A DNA stretch of 64,000 nucleotides from Planctomycetota bacterium. GTDB lineage: Bacteria; Planctomycetota; UBA1135; GCA-002686595. The notes under the pieces are model-generated. The model worked only from the letters and a program-made list of their open reading frames with translations, did no database searches and had not been told where the DNA came from. Shown here piece after piece: positions 8,840-17,971 of the stretch. Made by a program: the position numbers and the translations under genes. Position 1 is the stretch's first letter. Each line of letters starts with the position of its first letter. The stretch lies in contig NYUD01000071.1 in NCBI GenBank assembly GCA_002683825.1, positions 62,001 through 126,000 on the forward strand, read 5' to 3'.

Positions 8840-8925
8840 TCCCGAAGGGCTCGTCGTGTGGGAGGCGCAGGGGCCCCGAGGTGAGCGCCCCGGACCCCGG
8901 CCTTTCTGCGTGAATCCGTTCTTGC

Positions 8926-10041
8926 CTAGAGGTTGCCTACCGTGAGTTCGAATCCATTGGTGAGGCGCAGGCCCTGGGAGGCCGACAGGAAGCAGCCCTG
9001 ACCGTAGTAGACATTGCCCAGGAGCGTGGCCTGGATCGGGATCGGTAGCGTGTGCGTGTTCCCCGTCTGGACCGAGATCGGTGTGGCCAGGAACGCGGGG
9101 TCGGCGATCAATTCACCGAACGGCGTTTGAAAGCCGAACAGGCGGCTGTATGAAACGAACACAAACGTCGAGGTGACGTCGGGGAAGGCGACCAGATTGA
9201 AACGGGCCCCCCATCCGCTTCCAAGCAGCGGCGGCCCCAGGGAGAGCATGTTCGACGGATTTCCCACGCCGGAAATGACGGTCGAAGTGCCGGGCACATC
9301 GTTCTCTGAAATCTCGATGTGGAACGTGTTTTCGAACGGATCGTCCGATGAACCTCCCGGTGGCAGGTTGAACGTTCCCAGATAATTCCCCGCCGATGCC
9401 GGGCCGGGGCGGTAGACATCGAAGAAGTTCTGCGTTCCCAAATCGATGGTCACATCCCGCAGGAGCGGTGCCGTCAAACCGTCGGGGTTCTCGTAGGACC
9501 AACCGATCGGGCCGTCGGGCAGGGAGAAGGCCTGGTTGCCGAGATCGATCATCACATAAAACGGATTCAGGACCCCCCCCGACGGGCTCGGACCATCCGA
9601 CGGCAGCCCCGTCAGATTCATCGCAAGCAGCTCCTGTCCCGGGATGTTGAAGCCGTGGGCGTTCTGATAGATCCGCAAGGTCAACGCGCCGTTGAAACCC
9701 TGGGGAGCCATGCTGGCCATTCCGATCTCGATCCGATCTACGAATCCCGACCCGCCGCAGGTCTTGATTCCCCAGTCGAAGAGCTCGTCGCCCGCCGGAA
9801 ACAAGAGCGCGTCGGAGTAACCATCGTTATCGACGCTGTTGGCGTAGCAAGCTCCGCTACCCAGCGCCTGCGGTTGGCCCGGGAAGGGTTGATCGGAGCG
9901 CTGGGCGGTGTGTGTTTCGAGGTCATAGAGTACGTACTGCGGTTTGCCCAGTGCCGGGATGCGGGTGATCCCTGGAACGTCCTGTGCGGTCAGTGTCGGT
10001 GCGAACAGAAGGCTTGCCAAGAGGAGAATTCGGCGGCTCAT
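8926..10041 (-). CDS. Secreted protein with lineage-type C-terminus
   Basis: 371 aa starting at ATG 10041, with a clear signal peptide ending T-A-Q near residue 20. The rest is beta-rich, Gly/Pro/Asn-rich and low in Lys, as in planctomycete surface proteins. The last 30 residues (V-Y-Y-G-Q-G-C-F, then L-R-L-T-N-G-F-E-L-T-V-G) resemble a C-terminal pattern I associate with many secreted proteins in some planctomycete groups; it may be a sorting or assembly module. No catalytic motif is seen. It is monocistronic, with 273 nt upstream free of genes. Function unknown. Confidence 0.75.
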   Translation of the reverse strand: MSRRILLLASLLFAPTLTAQDVPGITRIPALGKPQYVLYDLETHTAQRSDQPFPGQPQALGSGACYANSVDNDGYSDALLFPAGDELFDWGIKTCGGSGFVDRIEIGMASMAPQGFNGALTLRIYQNAHGFNIPGQELLAMNLTGLPSDGPSPSGGVLNPFYVMIDLGNQAFSLPDGPIGWSYENPDGLTAPLLRDVTIDLGTQNFFDVYRPGPASAGNYLGTFNLPPGGSSDDPFENTFHIEISENDVPGTSTVISGVGNPSNMLSLGPPLLGSGWGARFNLVAFPDVTSTFVFVSYSRLFGFQTPFGELIADPAFLATPISVQTGNTHTLPIPIQATLLGNVYYGQGCFLSASQGLRLTNGFELTVGNL

Positions 10042-10314
10042 TGTGACTCCTGGGAAGAGGCCCGGGGGTAGAGAGAATCGGAGTGTACTGCGAGGGCCTT
10101 AGGTCAAAGTCTGGATACGGTAACCGGTGCTCGAGTTGTTTTTCTTGCGGACTCGGGGAGGTTGGAGCAGGGCCCCGCATTCACGTGGCGGCAGAGTTAC
10201 CGACTTTGACGTGAGCGTAAGCGAAGAACCGAAATGCGCGGTTGCGGCTACTCTTCTACTCGCCTGCTTCTCGATCCCGTGGAGGGGCGGGGCGAAGTGA
10301 TTCAAGAAAACAGG

Positions 10315-11466
10315 CTACTGAAGAACGGGTAGCGCCCTGTGTTCTTGAATGGCGAGCCGTTGCGCGAACCGCCCTGCGATCGATCTGAACTCCTGAGCGA
10401 TGGTCGAGTCCGGATGGGTCACGGTGACCGGGTCCCCTCCGTCGCCACCGGCGCGCACCGCGGTGTCCAGCGGAACGCGTCCGATGACCGGGAACTCGTA
10501 CTTTTCGGCCAAACGGTCCGCAGCGCCGGCGCCGAAGATGTGCACCACCGTCTCGAAGCGGCCCTGCGCGTCGATTGCGACCTCCTGCGTTGCTCCGCCC
10601 GTCTCCAGCCCCATGGTCGAATCGCCGGATGTTCCCGACACCGTTCCGGCGACGGCGAAACCGGCCATGTTCTCGACGATGCCCAGGATCGGTACGTTGA
10701 CTTCCTTGAACATGGAAATGGCCTTGGACACGTCGTAGGCGGAGACCGCCTGGGGAGTCGTGACCAGGACACCTCCCGAAAGCGGCACGATCTGAGCCAG
10801 AGACAACTGCGCATCGCCGGTGCCCGGGGGCATGTCGACGAGCAGATAGTCCATCTCGCCCCACTCGACATCGGCCAGGAACTGTTCGAGCAGCTTGTGG
10901 ACCATCGGGCCCCGCCACATGATCGGTTTGTCGTCATCGACCAGATAGCCGATCGACATGGTCTTGACGCCGTGCCGCTCCATGGGGAGGAGCTTTTGCC
11001 CGACGGTTTCCGGGTTGCCCGTCAGGCCCATCATCATCGGGATGTCGGGGCCGTACACGTCACAGTCGAGAACGCCTACGCGCGATCCCGTCTGCGCGAG
11101 CGCCGCCGCCATGTTCACGGTGACCGTGCTCTTGCCCACGCCGCCCTTGCCGCTGGAGACGGCGACGATGTGGCGAATGTTCGGCGCGATCTTGCGGGGC
11201 GCCCCTGCCTGACCCCGTACCTCCGCGGTCATATCGACCTGGACGTTGTTCACCCCGGAGAGAGCGCGAATCTTCGTTTCGGCCTCGGCCTTCATCTGAT
11301 CCTTCACGGGACAGGCCGGGGTCGTCAGGTTGATCACGACCTTGACGTCGCCATCTTCGACCGTGCACTCCGTGATGAACCCGAGGGTGACGATGTCCTT
11401 GAAGAGATCGGGATCCTGGATGGTGCGTAGGACATCGAGAACTTGGTCGCGGCTGGGAGTGTTCAC
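10315..11466 (-). CDS. mrp: Mrp/NBP35-type Fe-S carrier P-loop ATPase
   Basis: 383 aa from GTG 11466, which begins directly before the MIP18/DUF59 domain (about residues 5-80, containing D-P-D-L and a T-x-x-C-P motif). A TTG 15 codons upstream is also in frame. The ParA/MinD-like ATPase domain follows, with the deviant Walker A S-S-G-K-G-G-V-G-K-S-T near residue 102 and the D-M-P-P-G-T-G-D motif typical of Mrp. The usual C-terminal CxxC that bridges the cluster is not evident; instead there is a Ser/Thr/Gly-rich stretch (S-G-T-S-G-D-S-T) at that place. Role: assembly or transfer of Fe-S clusters in the cytosol. Divergent from queC, with about 100 nt between. Confidence 0.88.
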   Translation of the reverse strand: MNTPSRDQVLDVLRTIQDPDLFKDIVTLGFITECTVEDGDVKVVINLTTPACPVKDQMKAEAETKIRALSGVNNVQVDMTAEVRGQAGAPRKIAPNIRHIVAVSSGKGGVGKSTVTVNMAAALAQTGSRVGVLDCDVYGPDIPMMMGLTGNPETVGQKLLPMERHGVKTMSIGYLVDDDKPIMWRGPMVHKLLEQFLADVEWGEMDYLLVDMPPGTGDAQLSLAQIVPLSGGVLVTTPQAVSAYDVSKAISMFKEVNVPILGIVENMAGFAVAGTVSGTSGDSTMGLETGGATQEVAIDAQGRFETVVHIFGAGAADRLAEKYEFPVIGRVPLDTAVRAGGDGGDPVTVTHPDSTIAQEFRSIAGRFAQRLAIQEHRALPVLQ

Positions 11467-11563
11467 GGTTTCGCGTATGGAGTTCGGGCCAGGGGAGGTA
11501 GGACAGCTCAATGTAGCTTGAAACCCGTTCCTCCTCCCAGAAGAAATGAGCTAACCTCCGCGC

Positions 11564-12331
11564 ATGGTCGATGCGTCTCGGGAGCCAGGACGGGAGACGG
11601 ACCCGAAGGCCGTTTGTCTGGTTTCGGGAGGCATGGACTCCGCCGTGACCTTGGCGGAGGCGGGGGCGCGGGGATTCGAGACCTACGCCCTGTCCTTCGA
11701 CTACGGTCAGCGCGCACGCGCCGAGCTCGATTGCGCGAGAGCCGTCGCCCGGTCGCTTCGGGCGAGCGATCACCGCATCGTCCGCCTCGACCTCTCGGCT
11801 CTCGGTGGTTCGGCCCTGACCGACGACATCGAGGTGCCGAAAGGCAGGACACCAGCGGAGATCTCCTCCGGTGTCCCCCCGACCTACGTGCCTGCGCGCA
11901 ATACGGTCTTCCTGTCGGTCGCCCTCGGTTGGGCGGAAACCCTGGGGGCGCGCGACCTTTTCCTGGGCGTGAACGCGATCGACTACTCGGGCTATCCCGA
12001 TTGCCGGCCGGAGTTCCTGGCCGCCTTCGAAGCGCTCGCGAGCACCGCCACCGCTCAGGGAGCGGAAAGCGGCGCACGCTTTCGCGTGCAGGCACCCCTG
12101 CTCGAGCTTTCCAAACGCGAGATCGTCCTGCGGGCGGAAGAGCTCGGCATCGACCTCGGCCTCACGCTTTCGTGCTACGACCCGATCGAGACCGACCCGA
12201 TCGAATCCGGGCCGATCTCCTGTGGGGCGTGCGATGCGTGCCTCCTGCGCTTGCGTGGTTTTCGCGAAGCGCAGCGGTCCGATCCGTTACCCTACGCCGA
12301 TGAGCCGGCCACGAGCCCCCGCCGGCACTGA
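11564..12331 (+). CDS. queC: 7-cyano-7-deazaguanine synthase QueC
   Basis: 255 aa starting at ATG 11564. The PP-loop S-G-G-M-D-S lies near residues 21-26, and the zinc site is formed by a Cys in S-C-Y-D and a C-G-A-C-D-A-C cluster near the C-terminus. QueC converts 7-carboxy-7-deazaguanine to preQ0 with ammonia and ATP, for queuosine in GUN-anticodon tRNAs. Between the first Cys and the cluster there is a short internal repeat (D-P-I-E-T-D-P-I-E) that lengthens the zinc loop. First gene of a plus-strand run; mazG starts 14 nt after its stop. The substrate tRNA-Asp(GTC) is encoded 4 kb downstream, probably by coincidence. Other queuosine genes are not in the window. Confidence 0.93.
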   Translation: MVDASREPGRETDPKAVCLVSGGMDSAVTLAEAGARGFETYALSFDYGQRARAELDCARAVARSLRASDHRIVRLDLSALGGSALTDDIEVPKGRTPAEISSGVPPTYVPARNTVFLSVALGWAETLGARDLFLGVNAIDYSGYPDCRPEFLAAFEALASTATAQGAESGARFRVQAPLLELSKREIVLRAEELGIDLGLTLSCYDPIETDPIESGPISCGACDACLLRLRGFREAQRSDPLPYADEPATSPRRH

Positions 12332-12345
12332 GCCCCATCATCGAC

Positions 12346-13227
12346 ATGACAGAGGAGAGCACCGGAACGGAGAAGACGGGTCCGCGACCCCTCGAAGGTC
12401 GTTCCCCTATCGGACATGGAAATCTCGACGCGCTGGCGCGGCTCCTGGAAATCGTCGATCGTTTGCGGGCTCCCGACGGATGTCCGTGGGATCTCGAGCA
12501 GACGGTAGCCAGCATGGCTTCGTCCCTCGTGGAGGAGGCCTTCGAAGCCGTGGAAGCGATCGATCGAATCGCGGAAGGGCCCGAAAGCTCGGCGGACGAT
12601 GGCGACGTCATCGAGGAGCTCGGTGATCTCTTGATGGTGATCTGCCTGATCGCGAAGATCGCCACGCAGGAGGGCCGTTTCGACCTCGGCCTGGTGGCGA
12701 CCCGCGTGGGCGACAAGCTCGTGCGCCGCCATCCCCACGTGTTCGGTGACCTCGAAATCGACGGCAGTGAAGTCGCCATCGCAAACTGGGAGAAGATCAA
12801 GCAGGCCGAGCGGCGCGAAAAGAAGTCCGATGCGAGCGCCCTGGCCGGCGTTCCCGTGGCGCTGCCGGCGCTGCAACGGGCGGATCGTCTGGCTGCGAAG
12901 TCCGTCTCGGCCGGTTTTTGCTGGTCCGACAGCCAGGGCGCTTTCGCCAAGTTGCGCGAGGAAGTCGAGGAGCTGGCGGACGTTCTCGCCGACGAGAACC
13001 CCGACCCCGATCGCGTCGAAAGCGAGCTGGGGGATGTCTTCTTGGCCTGCGCTTTCCTGGGCCACTACCTGAAGATCGATCCCGAGCGCGCGGCCAGGCG
13101 GGCGGTGCGGCGCTTCGAAGAGCGCTTCAGAAGCATGGAAGACGAAATCGAGGGGCCGCTCTCGAAACGGACGCTCGAAGAACTTCTCGGCGCATGGCGG
13201 CGCGCCAAGGCACGGACCGATACCTGA
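12346..13227 (+). CDS. mazG: Nucleoside triphosphate pyrophosphohydrolase MazG
   Basis: 293 aa starting at ATG 12346. Tandem MazG domains: the first (about residues 28-135) carries C-P-W-D-L-E-Q-T and E-E-A-F-E-x-x-E-A-I, and the second (about 180-270) carries E-E-V-E-E-L plus E-S-E-L-G-D-V. The E-x-x-E and E-x-x-D pairs bind magnesium. The enzyme hydrolyses all NTPs to NMP and pyrophosphate and cleans aberrant nucleotides in the cytosol. The linker between domains is longer and more Lys/Arg-rich than in E. coli MazG. It sits between queC and an ABC transporter with gaps of 14 and 20 nt, so it is probably co-transcribed. Confidence 0.93.
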   Translation: MTEESTGTEKTGPRPLEGRSPIGHGNLDALARLLEIVDRLRAPDGCPWDLEQTVASMASSLVEEAFEAVEAIDRIAEGPESSADDGDVIEELGDLLMVICLIAKIATQEGRFDLGLVATRVGDKLVRRHPHVFGDLEIDGSEVAIANWEKIKQAERREKKSDASALAGVPVALPALQRADRLAAKSVSAGFCWSDSQGAFAKLREEVEELADVLADENPDPDRVESELGDVFLACAFLGHYLKIDPERAARRAVRRFEERFRSMEDEIEGPLSKRTLEELLGAWRRAKARTDT

Positions 13228-13247
13228 ATCCCCACCCGGAAAACGCC

Positions 13248-13991
13248 ATGTCACCGATCTGTCACATTCAGGATCTGGTCAAGGTCTACGGCGCCGAGGG
13301 TGGTCAAGAGACCGTGCTGCGCGGTGTCTCTTTCGACGTCGAAGCCGGACGCTTCGTCTGCATCATGGGCCCATCGGGCTCGGGCAAGACGACGCTTCTA
13401 CATCTGATTTCGGGCCTGGACGAAGCGAGCGCCGGCACGATCGAGCTCTCCGGGGAGGCGATGCACGACCTTTCGCTTCGGGCGCGCACCCTGCTGCGCA
13501 GGCGCACGGTGGGGTATGTTTTTCAGTTTTTCAACCTGCTGTCCAATCTCAACGTAATCGAAAACGTTGGGCTGCCCCTGGCGATCGCGGGCCGGCCCCC
13601 GAGCGATCAGGAAAAGGTCGTGCCCCCGCTGCTCGAGCGCTTCGGTATCGCACAGCGAAAAGACGCCTTTCCGTATCAGCTTTCCGGAGGCGAGATGCAA
13701 CGCACCTCGATCGCCCGCGCTCTAGCCGGCGGTCAGCCGCTGCTCCTTTGCGACGAGCCGACCGGGAACCTCAGTCAAAAGGCCGGACTCGAAGTGATGG
13801 AAACCCTGCGTGGCGTCTGCGACAACGACGGCCGAACGGTTCTGCTCGTGACTCACAATCCGCGCGACGCCGCGTTTGCGGATGAGGTGTTGTTTCTCGT
13901 CGATGGGCAGATCTCGAGCGGGAGAAGGCTGAAGGGGCCCGGCATCACGGTCGAGGACGTCCACGAGGCCCTGGCCGCGCTTTCTATCTAG
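13248..13991 (+). CDS. ABC transporter ATP-binding protein (LolD/MacB type)
   Basis: 247 aa from ATG 13248, chosen because it starts right at the ABC fold; the open frame upstream overlaps mazG. Walker A G-P-S-G-S-G-K-T-T lies near residues 43-51, signature L-S-G-G-E-M-Q-R, Walker B L-L-L-C-D-E-P-T-G-N and the H-loop V-T-H-N-P-R. The sequence belongs to the MacB/LolD/FtsE class, which works with FtsX-fold permeases and drives mechanical work or lipoprotein release rather than classical import. The permease gene starts 10 nt downstream and is the obvious partner. Confidence 0.93.
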   Translation: MSPICHIQDLVKVYGAEGGQETVLRGVSFDVEAGRFVCIMGPSGSGKTTLLHLISGLDEASAGTIELSGEAMHDLSLRARTLLRRRTVGYVFQFFNLLSNLNVIENVGLPLAIAGRPPSDQEKVVPPLLERFGIAQRKDAFPYQLSGGEMQRTSIARALAGGQPLLLCDEPTGNLSQKAGLEVMETLRGVCDNDGRTVLLVTHNPRDAAFADEVLFLVDGQISSGRRLKGPGITVEDVHEALAALSI

Positions 13992-14001
13992 GCGAGCTGG
14001 G

Positions 14002-16599
14002 ATGGACCTCACCGCAACCATCGCGCGACGGAGTCTCTGCGGTCATCCCGGCCGTACGATTTTCTCGATCCTCGGCGTCGCCGTCGGCATCGCCACCGTC
14101 GTCGCGGTGTTCACGCTGGACCACGTGACCGTCCTGAGCCGCACGCAGAGGCTGGAGGCGGGCTGGGGTGCCGACCTCGAGGTGCGGCCCGGCGCCGACA
14201 CCACGGACCCGCGTCGCGAGCTGCTCGAGCTCGAAGGCGTGGCCGGCGTGGCAGCATTCTTCCAGAACGATGTGCGCCTGCGACCCACAGGCGTTGCCGC
14301 GGATCGAACGGCGCGTGTGCGCATGGTCGGCCTGGAGGCGGGCAGCGGTCCGGCGCTCGGCGTCTATCACGTCGAGGAAGGCGAGGATCTTCGAGCCGGC
14401 AGGGACGCAAGCGGGATCCTGGTCGGGCGCAAGCTCGCCAGCGACCTCGGGTTGGTGCCCGGTTCCGAGGTCCTGCTGGCTCCTCCTGCGAAAGCGGCCA
14501 AACAGGCCTGCATCGAAGGCCAGATGCAGAATCTTGGGCGTGCGAAGACCACCCCCATGACGGAGGTTTTCAGGGTCGTGGGGATCCTGGCCCCCGAGGG
14601 GATCGGCCGCAAAGCGAGCGGGCGCTGCGTCGTGATCGATTACGACGAGGGTCGGCACCTGTTGAAGGACGTGTACATCTCCTCCCAGTTCTGGTTGCGC
14701 CGCGACCACGCGGTCGACATCGAAACGCTGGAGTCCGATCTGTCGAAGAACTTCACCTTCGAGCGCAACGCCTCGAAAGCGGTGGGGCAGATGGCGGACG
14801 AACGCGCCTTTCGCAACGGCGTGCGCATGGCAGGGCTTTTTGCGCTGCTCTTGGGGCTGTTCGTGATTTTTCACACCCTCTCGATGTCGCTGGTCGAACG
14901 CGTTGGAGAGGTCGGGGCGTTGCACGCGCTGGCCGCGTCGCGCCGTCAAATCGCGCGTATCTTCTTCACCGAGGCGCTCGTGATCTCGTGTGTGGCGGGA
15001 GTGCTTGGGCTCGTCGGCGGCATCGCTTTCGCCAAGCTGCTGCTCTACTTTGGAATCACCACGCTCGGCGTTCAACTCCATCCGGTCCCGCTGCTCGGGG
15101 TGCCGTGGAACACGGTCCTCTCGCTCCTGGCCCTGGGCGTGGGCATCGCGCTGATCGGGTCGGTGTATCCCATCCTGCGCGTGCGCGGGACCGATGTGGC
15201 CGCCGCCCTGCGCGGCGACGAGCCCGGGCGCCGTGGCGGGATGCGCACATCCTTTCATATCTTCAGCGTGTTGCTTCTGGTCGTCGTGGTGCCGGTGGCG
15301 TTCTTTCAGGTGGTCCCCGTGGTGGGAGCCGCGGATTCCACCGTGGTGACGACGGTTCTCATCGGCCTGGTGGTCTTGGGCGGGCTGATCGGCCTACCGC
15401 TCTTCGCCCCCCGGCTCGTGGCCTTTCTGACGGGCCGTGCGGCCAGGCCCATGCAGAAGCGCTATCCCCTCGCCGGGCTGATCGCCGCACGCAACCTCGA
15501 GCAAAACCCCGGTCGCATCGGAGCTTCGATCGCCGCCATCGCCCTGGTCGCGGCGGCCTTTTGCGGGCTGAAGGGGATGACCTCGAGCCTGGCGGCGGAG
15601 ATCGAGGTGTGGGGGGAGGGCGCGCTTGCGCAGAAGGTTCTGGTCGAGGGCTTGCCCGACCTCTCCCTCGACGAGATCGAAGGGGCCTTCGCCGACTACC
15701 CCGAGGTTCTCGGCATCGAATCGGGAGACGCGCGCGCGTTCGTCAGCTTTCTCTTGCTGGGGCAGCGCATCGACCAGCTCGAGGGTTACGGGCCGCTGAA
15801 GGACGATCCGACCCTGGCGCGGGCCCTGCGGGAGGAACAGAGCATCCTGATCTCCGAGCGTTTGGCCCGTCAACGCGGGCTAAATCCCGGAGACAAGTTG
15901 TTGGTCGATACCTCCGGCCACGGCGTTCAGGAGTTTTCCGTCATCGCCATCGCCGACGACTACGGGTATTTCCCCCATCCGGACGAGCGGGCCTACGGGA
16001 TCATCGATGAGCGCCACATGCGCCGCTATTTCTGCGTCGCCACCGACACGACCGATGTGATCTCGGTCCGGCTCGCAGGCTCGGCGGACGTCCAGCTGGT
16101 CGAGACCGCCCTGCGGGAGGGCTTTCCCGCCGCCCGTGGCCTGCGCTTTCTTTCAGGGCCCGGGATCATCGAACACAGTCTGAAGGACCTGTACCAGGAT
16201 TTCGTGCTGTTCGACATCATCCTCTGCCTGACGGCGGTTCTCGCGGGACTGGGCGTCCTGAACGGTCAGCTGCTCTCGGCGCTCCAGAGGCAAAAGGAAC
16301 TCGGGGTCCTGCGGGCCCTCGGGATGACTCCGGGACAGGTCGCCGGCTCTGTCCTGCTCGAGTCTGCGGTCCTGGGGCTTTTCGGTGGCACCCTCGGCCT
16401 TTTCGTGGGGGTCGGCCTCACGCCGGTCCTGGTCTCCTCCCTGCGGGCGCTCTCGGGCCTCGCCCTGCCCCTGCGCAGCGCCGGGCCGTGGCTTTTCTTC
16501 GCCGTGGTCGGTGCGGTCGTCGTTTCGGTCCTCGCCGGGCTCTACCCCATCTGGCAGTCAAATCGCATGGATGCGGTCCGCGCCGTGCGCACGGGCTGA
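14002..16599 (+). CDS. FtsX-fold ABC transporter permease, two permease units
   Basis: 865 aa starting at ATG 14002. Layout: TM1 near residues 18-38, a periplasmic MacB-PCD-like domain, three TM helices at about 270-400, then a helix pair at about 415-485, a further N-terminal-type helix near 510, a second periplasmic domain, and three helices at about 735-855. This duplicated FtsX arrangement is found in DevC/LolCE-like and YbbP-type permeases. With the ATPase immediately upstream it probably extracts or moves lipids or lipoproteins, or exports a hydrophobic compound; substrate unknown. A tRNA-Asp gene starts 72 nt downstream on the same strand. Confidence 0.9.
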   Translation: MDLTATIARRSLCGHPGRTIFSILGVAVGIATVVAVFTLDHVTVLSRTQRLEAGWGADLEVRPGADTTDPRRELLELEGVAGVAAFFQNDVRLRPTGVAADRTARVRMVGLEAGSGPALGVYHVEEGEDLRAGRDASGILVGRKLASDLGLVPGSEVLLAPPAKAAKQACIEGQMQNLGRAKTTPMTEVFRVVGILAPEGIGRKASGRCVVIDYDEGRHLLKDVYISSQFWLRRDHAVDIETLESDLSKNFTFERNASKAVGQMADERAFRNGVRMAGLFALLLGLFVIFHTLSMSLVERVGEVGALHALAASRRQIARIFFTEALVISCVAGVLGLVGGIAFAKLLLYFGITTLGVQLHPVPLLGVPWNTVLSLLALGVGIALIGSVYPILRVRGTDVAAALRGDEPGRRGGMRTSFHIFSVLLLVVVVPVAFFQVVPVVGAADSTVVTTVLIGLVVLGGLIGLPLFAPRLVAFLTGRAARPMQKRYPLAGLIAARNLEQNPGRIGASIAAIALVAAAFCGLKGMTSSLAAEIEVWGEGALAQKVLVEGLPDLSLDEIEGAFADYPEVLGIESGDARAFVSFLLLGQRIDQLEGYGPLKDDPTLARALREEQSILISERLARQRGLNPGDKLLVDTSGHGVQEFSVIAIADDYGYFPHPDERAYGIIDERHMRRYFCVATDTTDVISVRLAGSADVQLVETALREGFPAARGLRFLSGPGIIEHSLKDLYQDFVLFDIILCLTAVLAGLGVLNGQLLSALQRQKELGVLRALGMTPGQVAGSVLLESAVLGLFGGTLGLFVGVGLTPVLVSSLRALSGLALPLRSAGPWLFFAVVGAVVVSVLAGLYPIWQSNRMDAVRAVRTG

Positions 16600-16671
16600 T
16601 GCAGGTCAGATGTTTCGTCCACGGGATTGACCTAGAGGTAGGTTCGCGACGATACTCTCCGCCCCTTGAGC

Positions 16672-16748
16672 GGGGACGTAGCTCAATTGGTTAGAGTACC
16701 GGCCTGTCACGCCGGGGGTTGCGGGTTCAAGTCCCGTCGTCCTCGCCA
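16672..16748 (+). tRNA. tRNA-Asp (GTC)
   Basis: A 77-nt cloverleaf with encoded CCA. The 7-bp acceptor stem pairs GGGGACG with CGTCCTC (one G-U), discriminator G, anticodon stem CCGGC/GCCGG around loop CTGTCAC with anticodon GTC at 16706-16708, and a T-arm with GGTTCAA. It lies between the ABC permease and the RNase D gene, all on the plus strand. Confidence 0.97.
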
Positions 16749-16753
16749 CTCCC

Positions 16754-17971
16754 TTGATTGCTGACCGACCCACACCGCCGAAAGGTCTGCCGCCCCCGGT
16801 AGTGATTCAGGATGCGGAGGGGTTGGGGCGGCTCGTCCGTGAGGTGGAACAGGTCGACGAGTTCGCCGTCGATACCGAGGCGGACTCCTTCTACAGCTAT
16901 CAGGAGAAGGTCTGCCTGATCCAGATCACCGCCGCGGGGGTCGACTACCTGGTGGATCCCTTGAGCGGGATCGATCTCACCCCACTGGGCGAAGTCCTGG
17001 CCGATCCGGCCACGACGAAGGTCTTCCACGACGGCGAATACGACGTTCTGATCCTCAAGCGCGACTACGGCTTTTCCTTCGCCGGACTGTTCGATACGCG
17101 CGTGGCGGCGGCAGCGCTTGGATCCGAGGCGCCGGGTTTGGCGTCGGTCTTGCTCAGGCGCTTCGGGGTCCAGCTGGACAAGTCGCTCCAGAGATCGGAC
17201 TGGTCCGCACGGCCCCTCACGGAGAAGCAGATCGCTTACGCGCGCCTCGACACGCATTACCTGATGCCCCTGGCGGAGGAGCAGCGCGTCGAGTTGAAGA
17301 GCCGCGGGCGGCTGATGATCGTGGAAGGGGAGTGCCGGCGCCTGGAGGGGCTGGAACCTCCGGATCGGGAATTCCAGGCCGACGATTTCATCCGCTTGAA
17401 GGGGGCGCGCTCCCTGCGTCTGCTCGAGATGCAGGTTCTGCGCGAACTCTTTTGCATGCGCGACAAGTTCGCCCAGGATCGGGACGTACCGCCCTTCAAG
17501 GTTCTGAGCCATCCGTTGCTCGTTTGGCTTGCAGAGCTGTGTCCCAAGAACCTGCGTGCGCTCGAACAAGGCAAGGGGATCTCGCCGCGCCAGGTGCGCC
17601 AGTTCGGACATGAGATCGTCGAGGCCGTACACCGGGCCCAGAACCTGGGCCCACTGCGTCGCGTGCCTTCGCCGGCGCCACGCTCCGACATCACGCTCGA
17701 CGAGATCGAATCCGAGCTGCACGAACGACTGAAGGTCTGGCGTAAACGCCACGCGGGGTCGCAGGGTATCGACTCGTCCCTCGTCTTGAACCGCAAGGTG
17801 CTCTTGCGGCTGGCCCGGGGGCGTCCGAAGGGACGTGAAGCGCTCGTGGCTACGGAGGGTCTGCTCTCCTGGCAAGAGGAAGCCTTCGGGGACGAGCTGC
17901 TGGCGATCGTGGCGGGGTTCGAACGGGATCTCGCGGCGGGGAGGATCCGGACGAAGCGCCATGACCGGTAG
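16754..17971 (+). CDS. rnd: Ribonuclease D
   Basis: 405 aa if translation starts at TTG 16754; GTG 16802 is a possible internal start (389 aa). The DEDDy exonuclease domain shows V-D-T-E (about residue 40), F-H-D-G-E-Y-D and the Y-A-R-L-D motif (Tyr-x3-Asp). An HRDC-like helical domain follows at about residues 210-290, then a basic C-terminal helical part. RNase D trims tRNA 3' ends in the cytosol. The TTG lies only 5 nt after the CCA of tRNA-Asp, so any ribosome binding site would be inside the tRNA. Transcript processing at the tRNA 3' end would leave the mRNA nearly leaderless, so regulation through the tRNA is possible. Confidence 0.88.
   Translation: MIADRPTPPKGLPPPVVIQDAEGLGRLVREVEQVDEFAVDTEADSFYSYQEKVCLIQITAAGVDYLVDPLSGIDLTPLGEVLADPATTKVFHDGEYDVLILKRDYGFSFAGLFDTRVAAAALGSEAPGLASVLLRRFGVQLDKSLQRSDWSARPLTEKQIAYARLDTHYLMPLAEEQRVELKSRGRLMIVEGECRRLEGLEPPDREFQADDFIRLKGARSLRLLEMQVLRELFCMRDKFAQDRDVPPFKVLSHPLLVWLAELCPKNLRALEQGKGISPRQVRQFGHEIVEAVHRAQNLGPLRRVPSPAPRSDITLDEIESELHERLKVWRKRHAGSQGIDSSLVLNRKVLLRLARGRPKGREALVATEGLLSWQEEAFGDELLAIVAGFERDLAAGRIRTKRHDR

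Noticed and set aside
13984-15258. Long antisense frame opposite the ABC permease
   Set aside because: Peptide is His/Gly/Gln-rich low-complexity, the mirror of permease codon bias.
11564-16748. Functional link between queC and the nearby tRNA-Asp(GTC)
   Set aside because: The tRNA is a queuosine substrate, but mazG and an ABC transporter lie between and the distance is 4 kb; nothing in the sequence supports a regulatory link.
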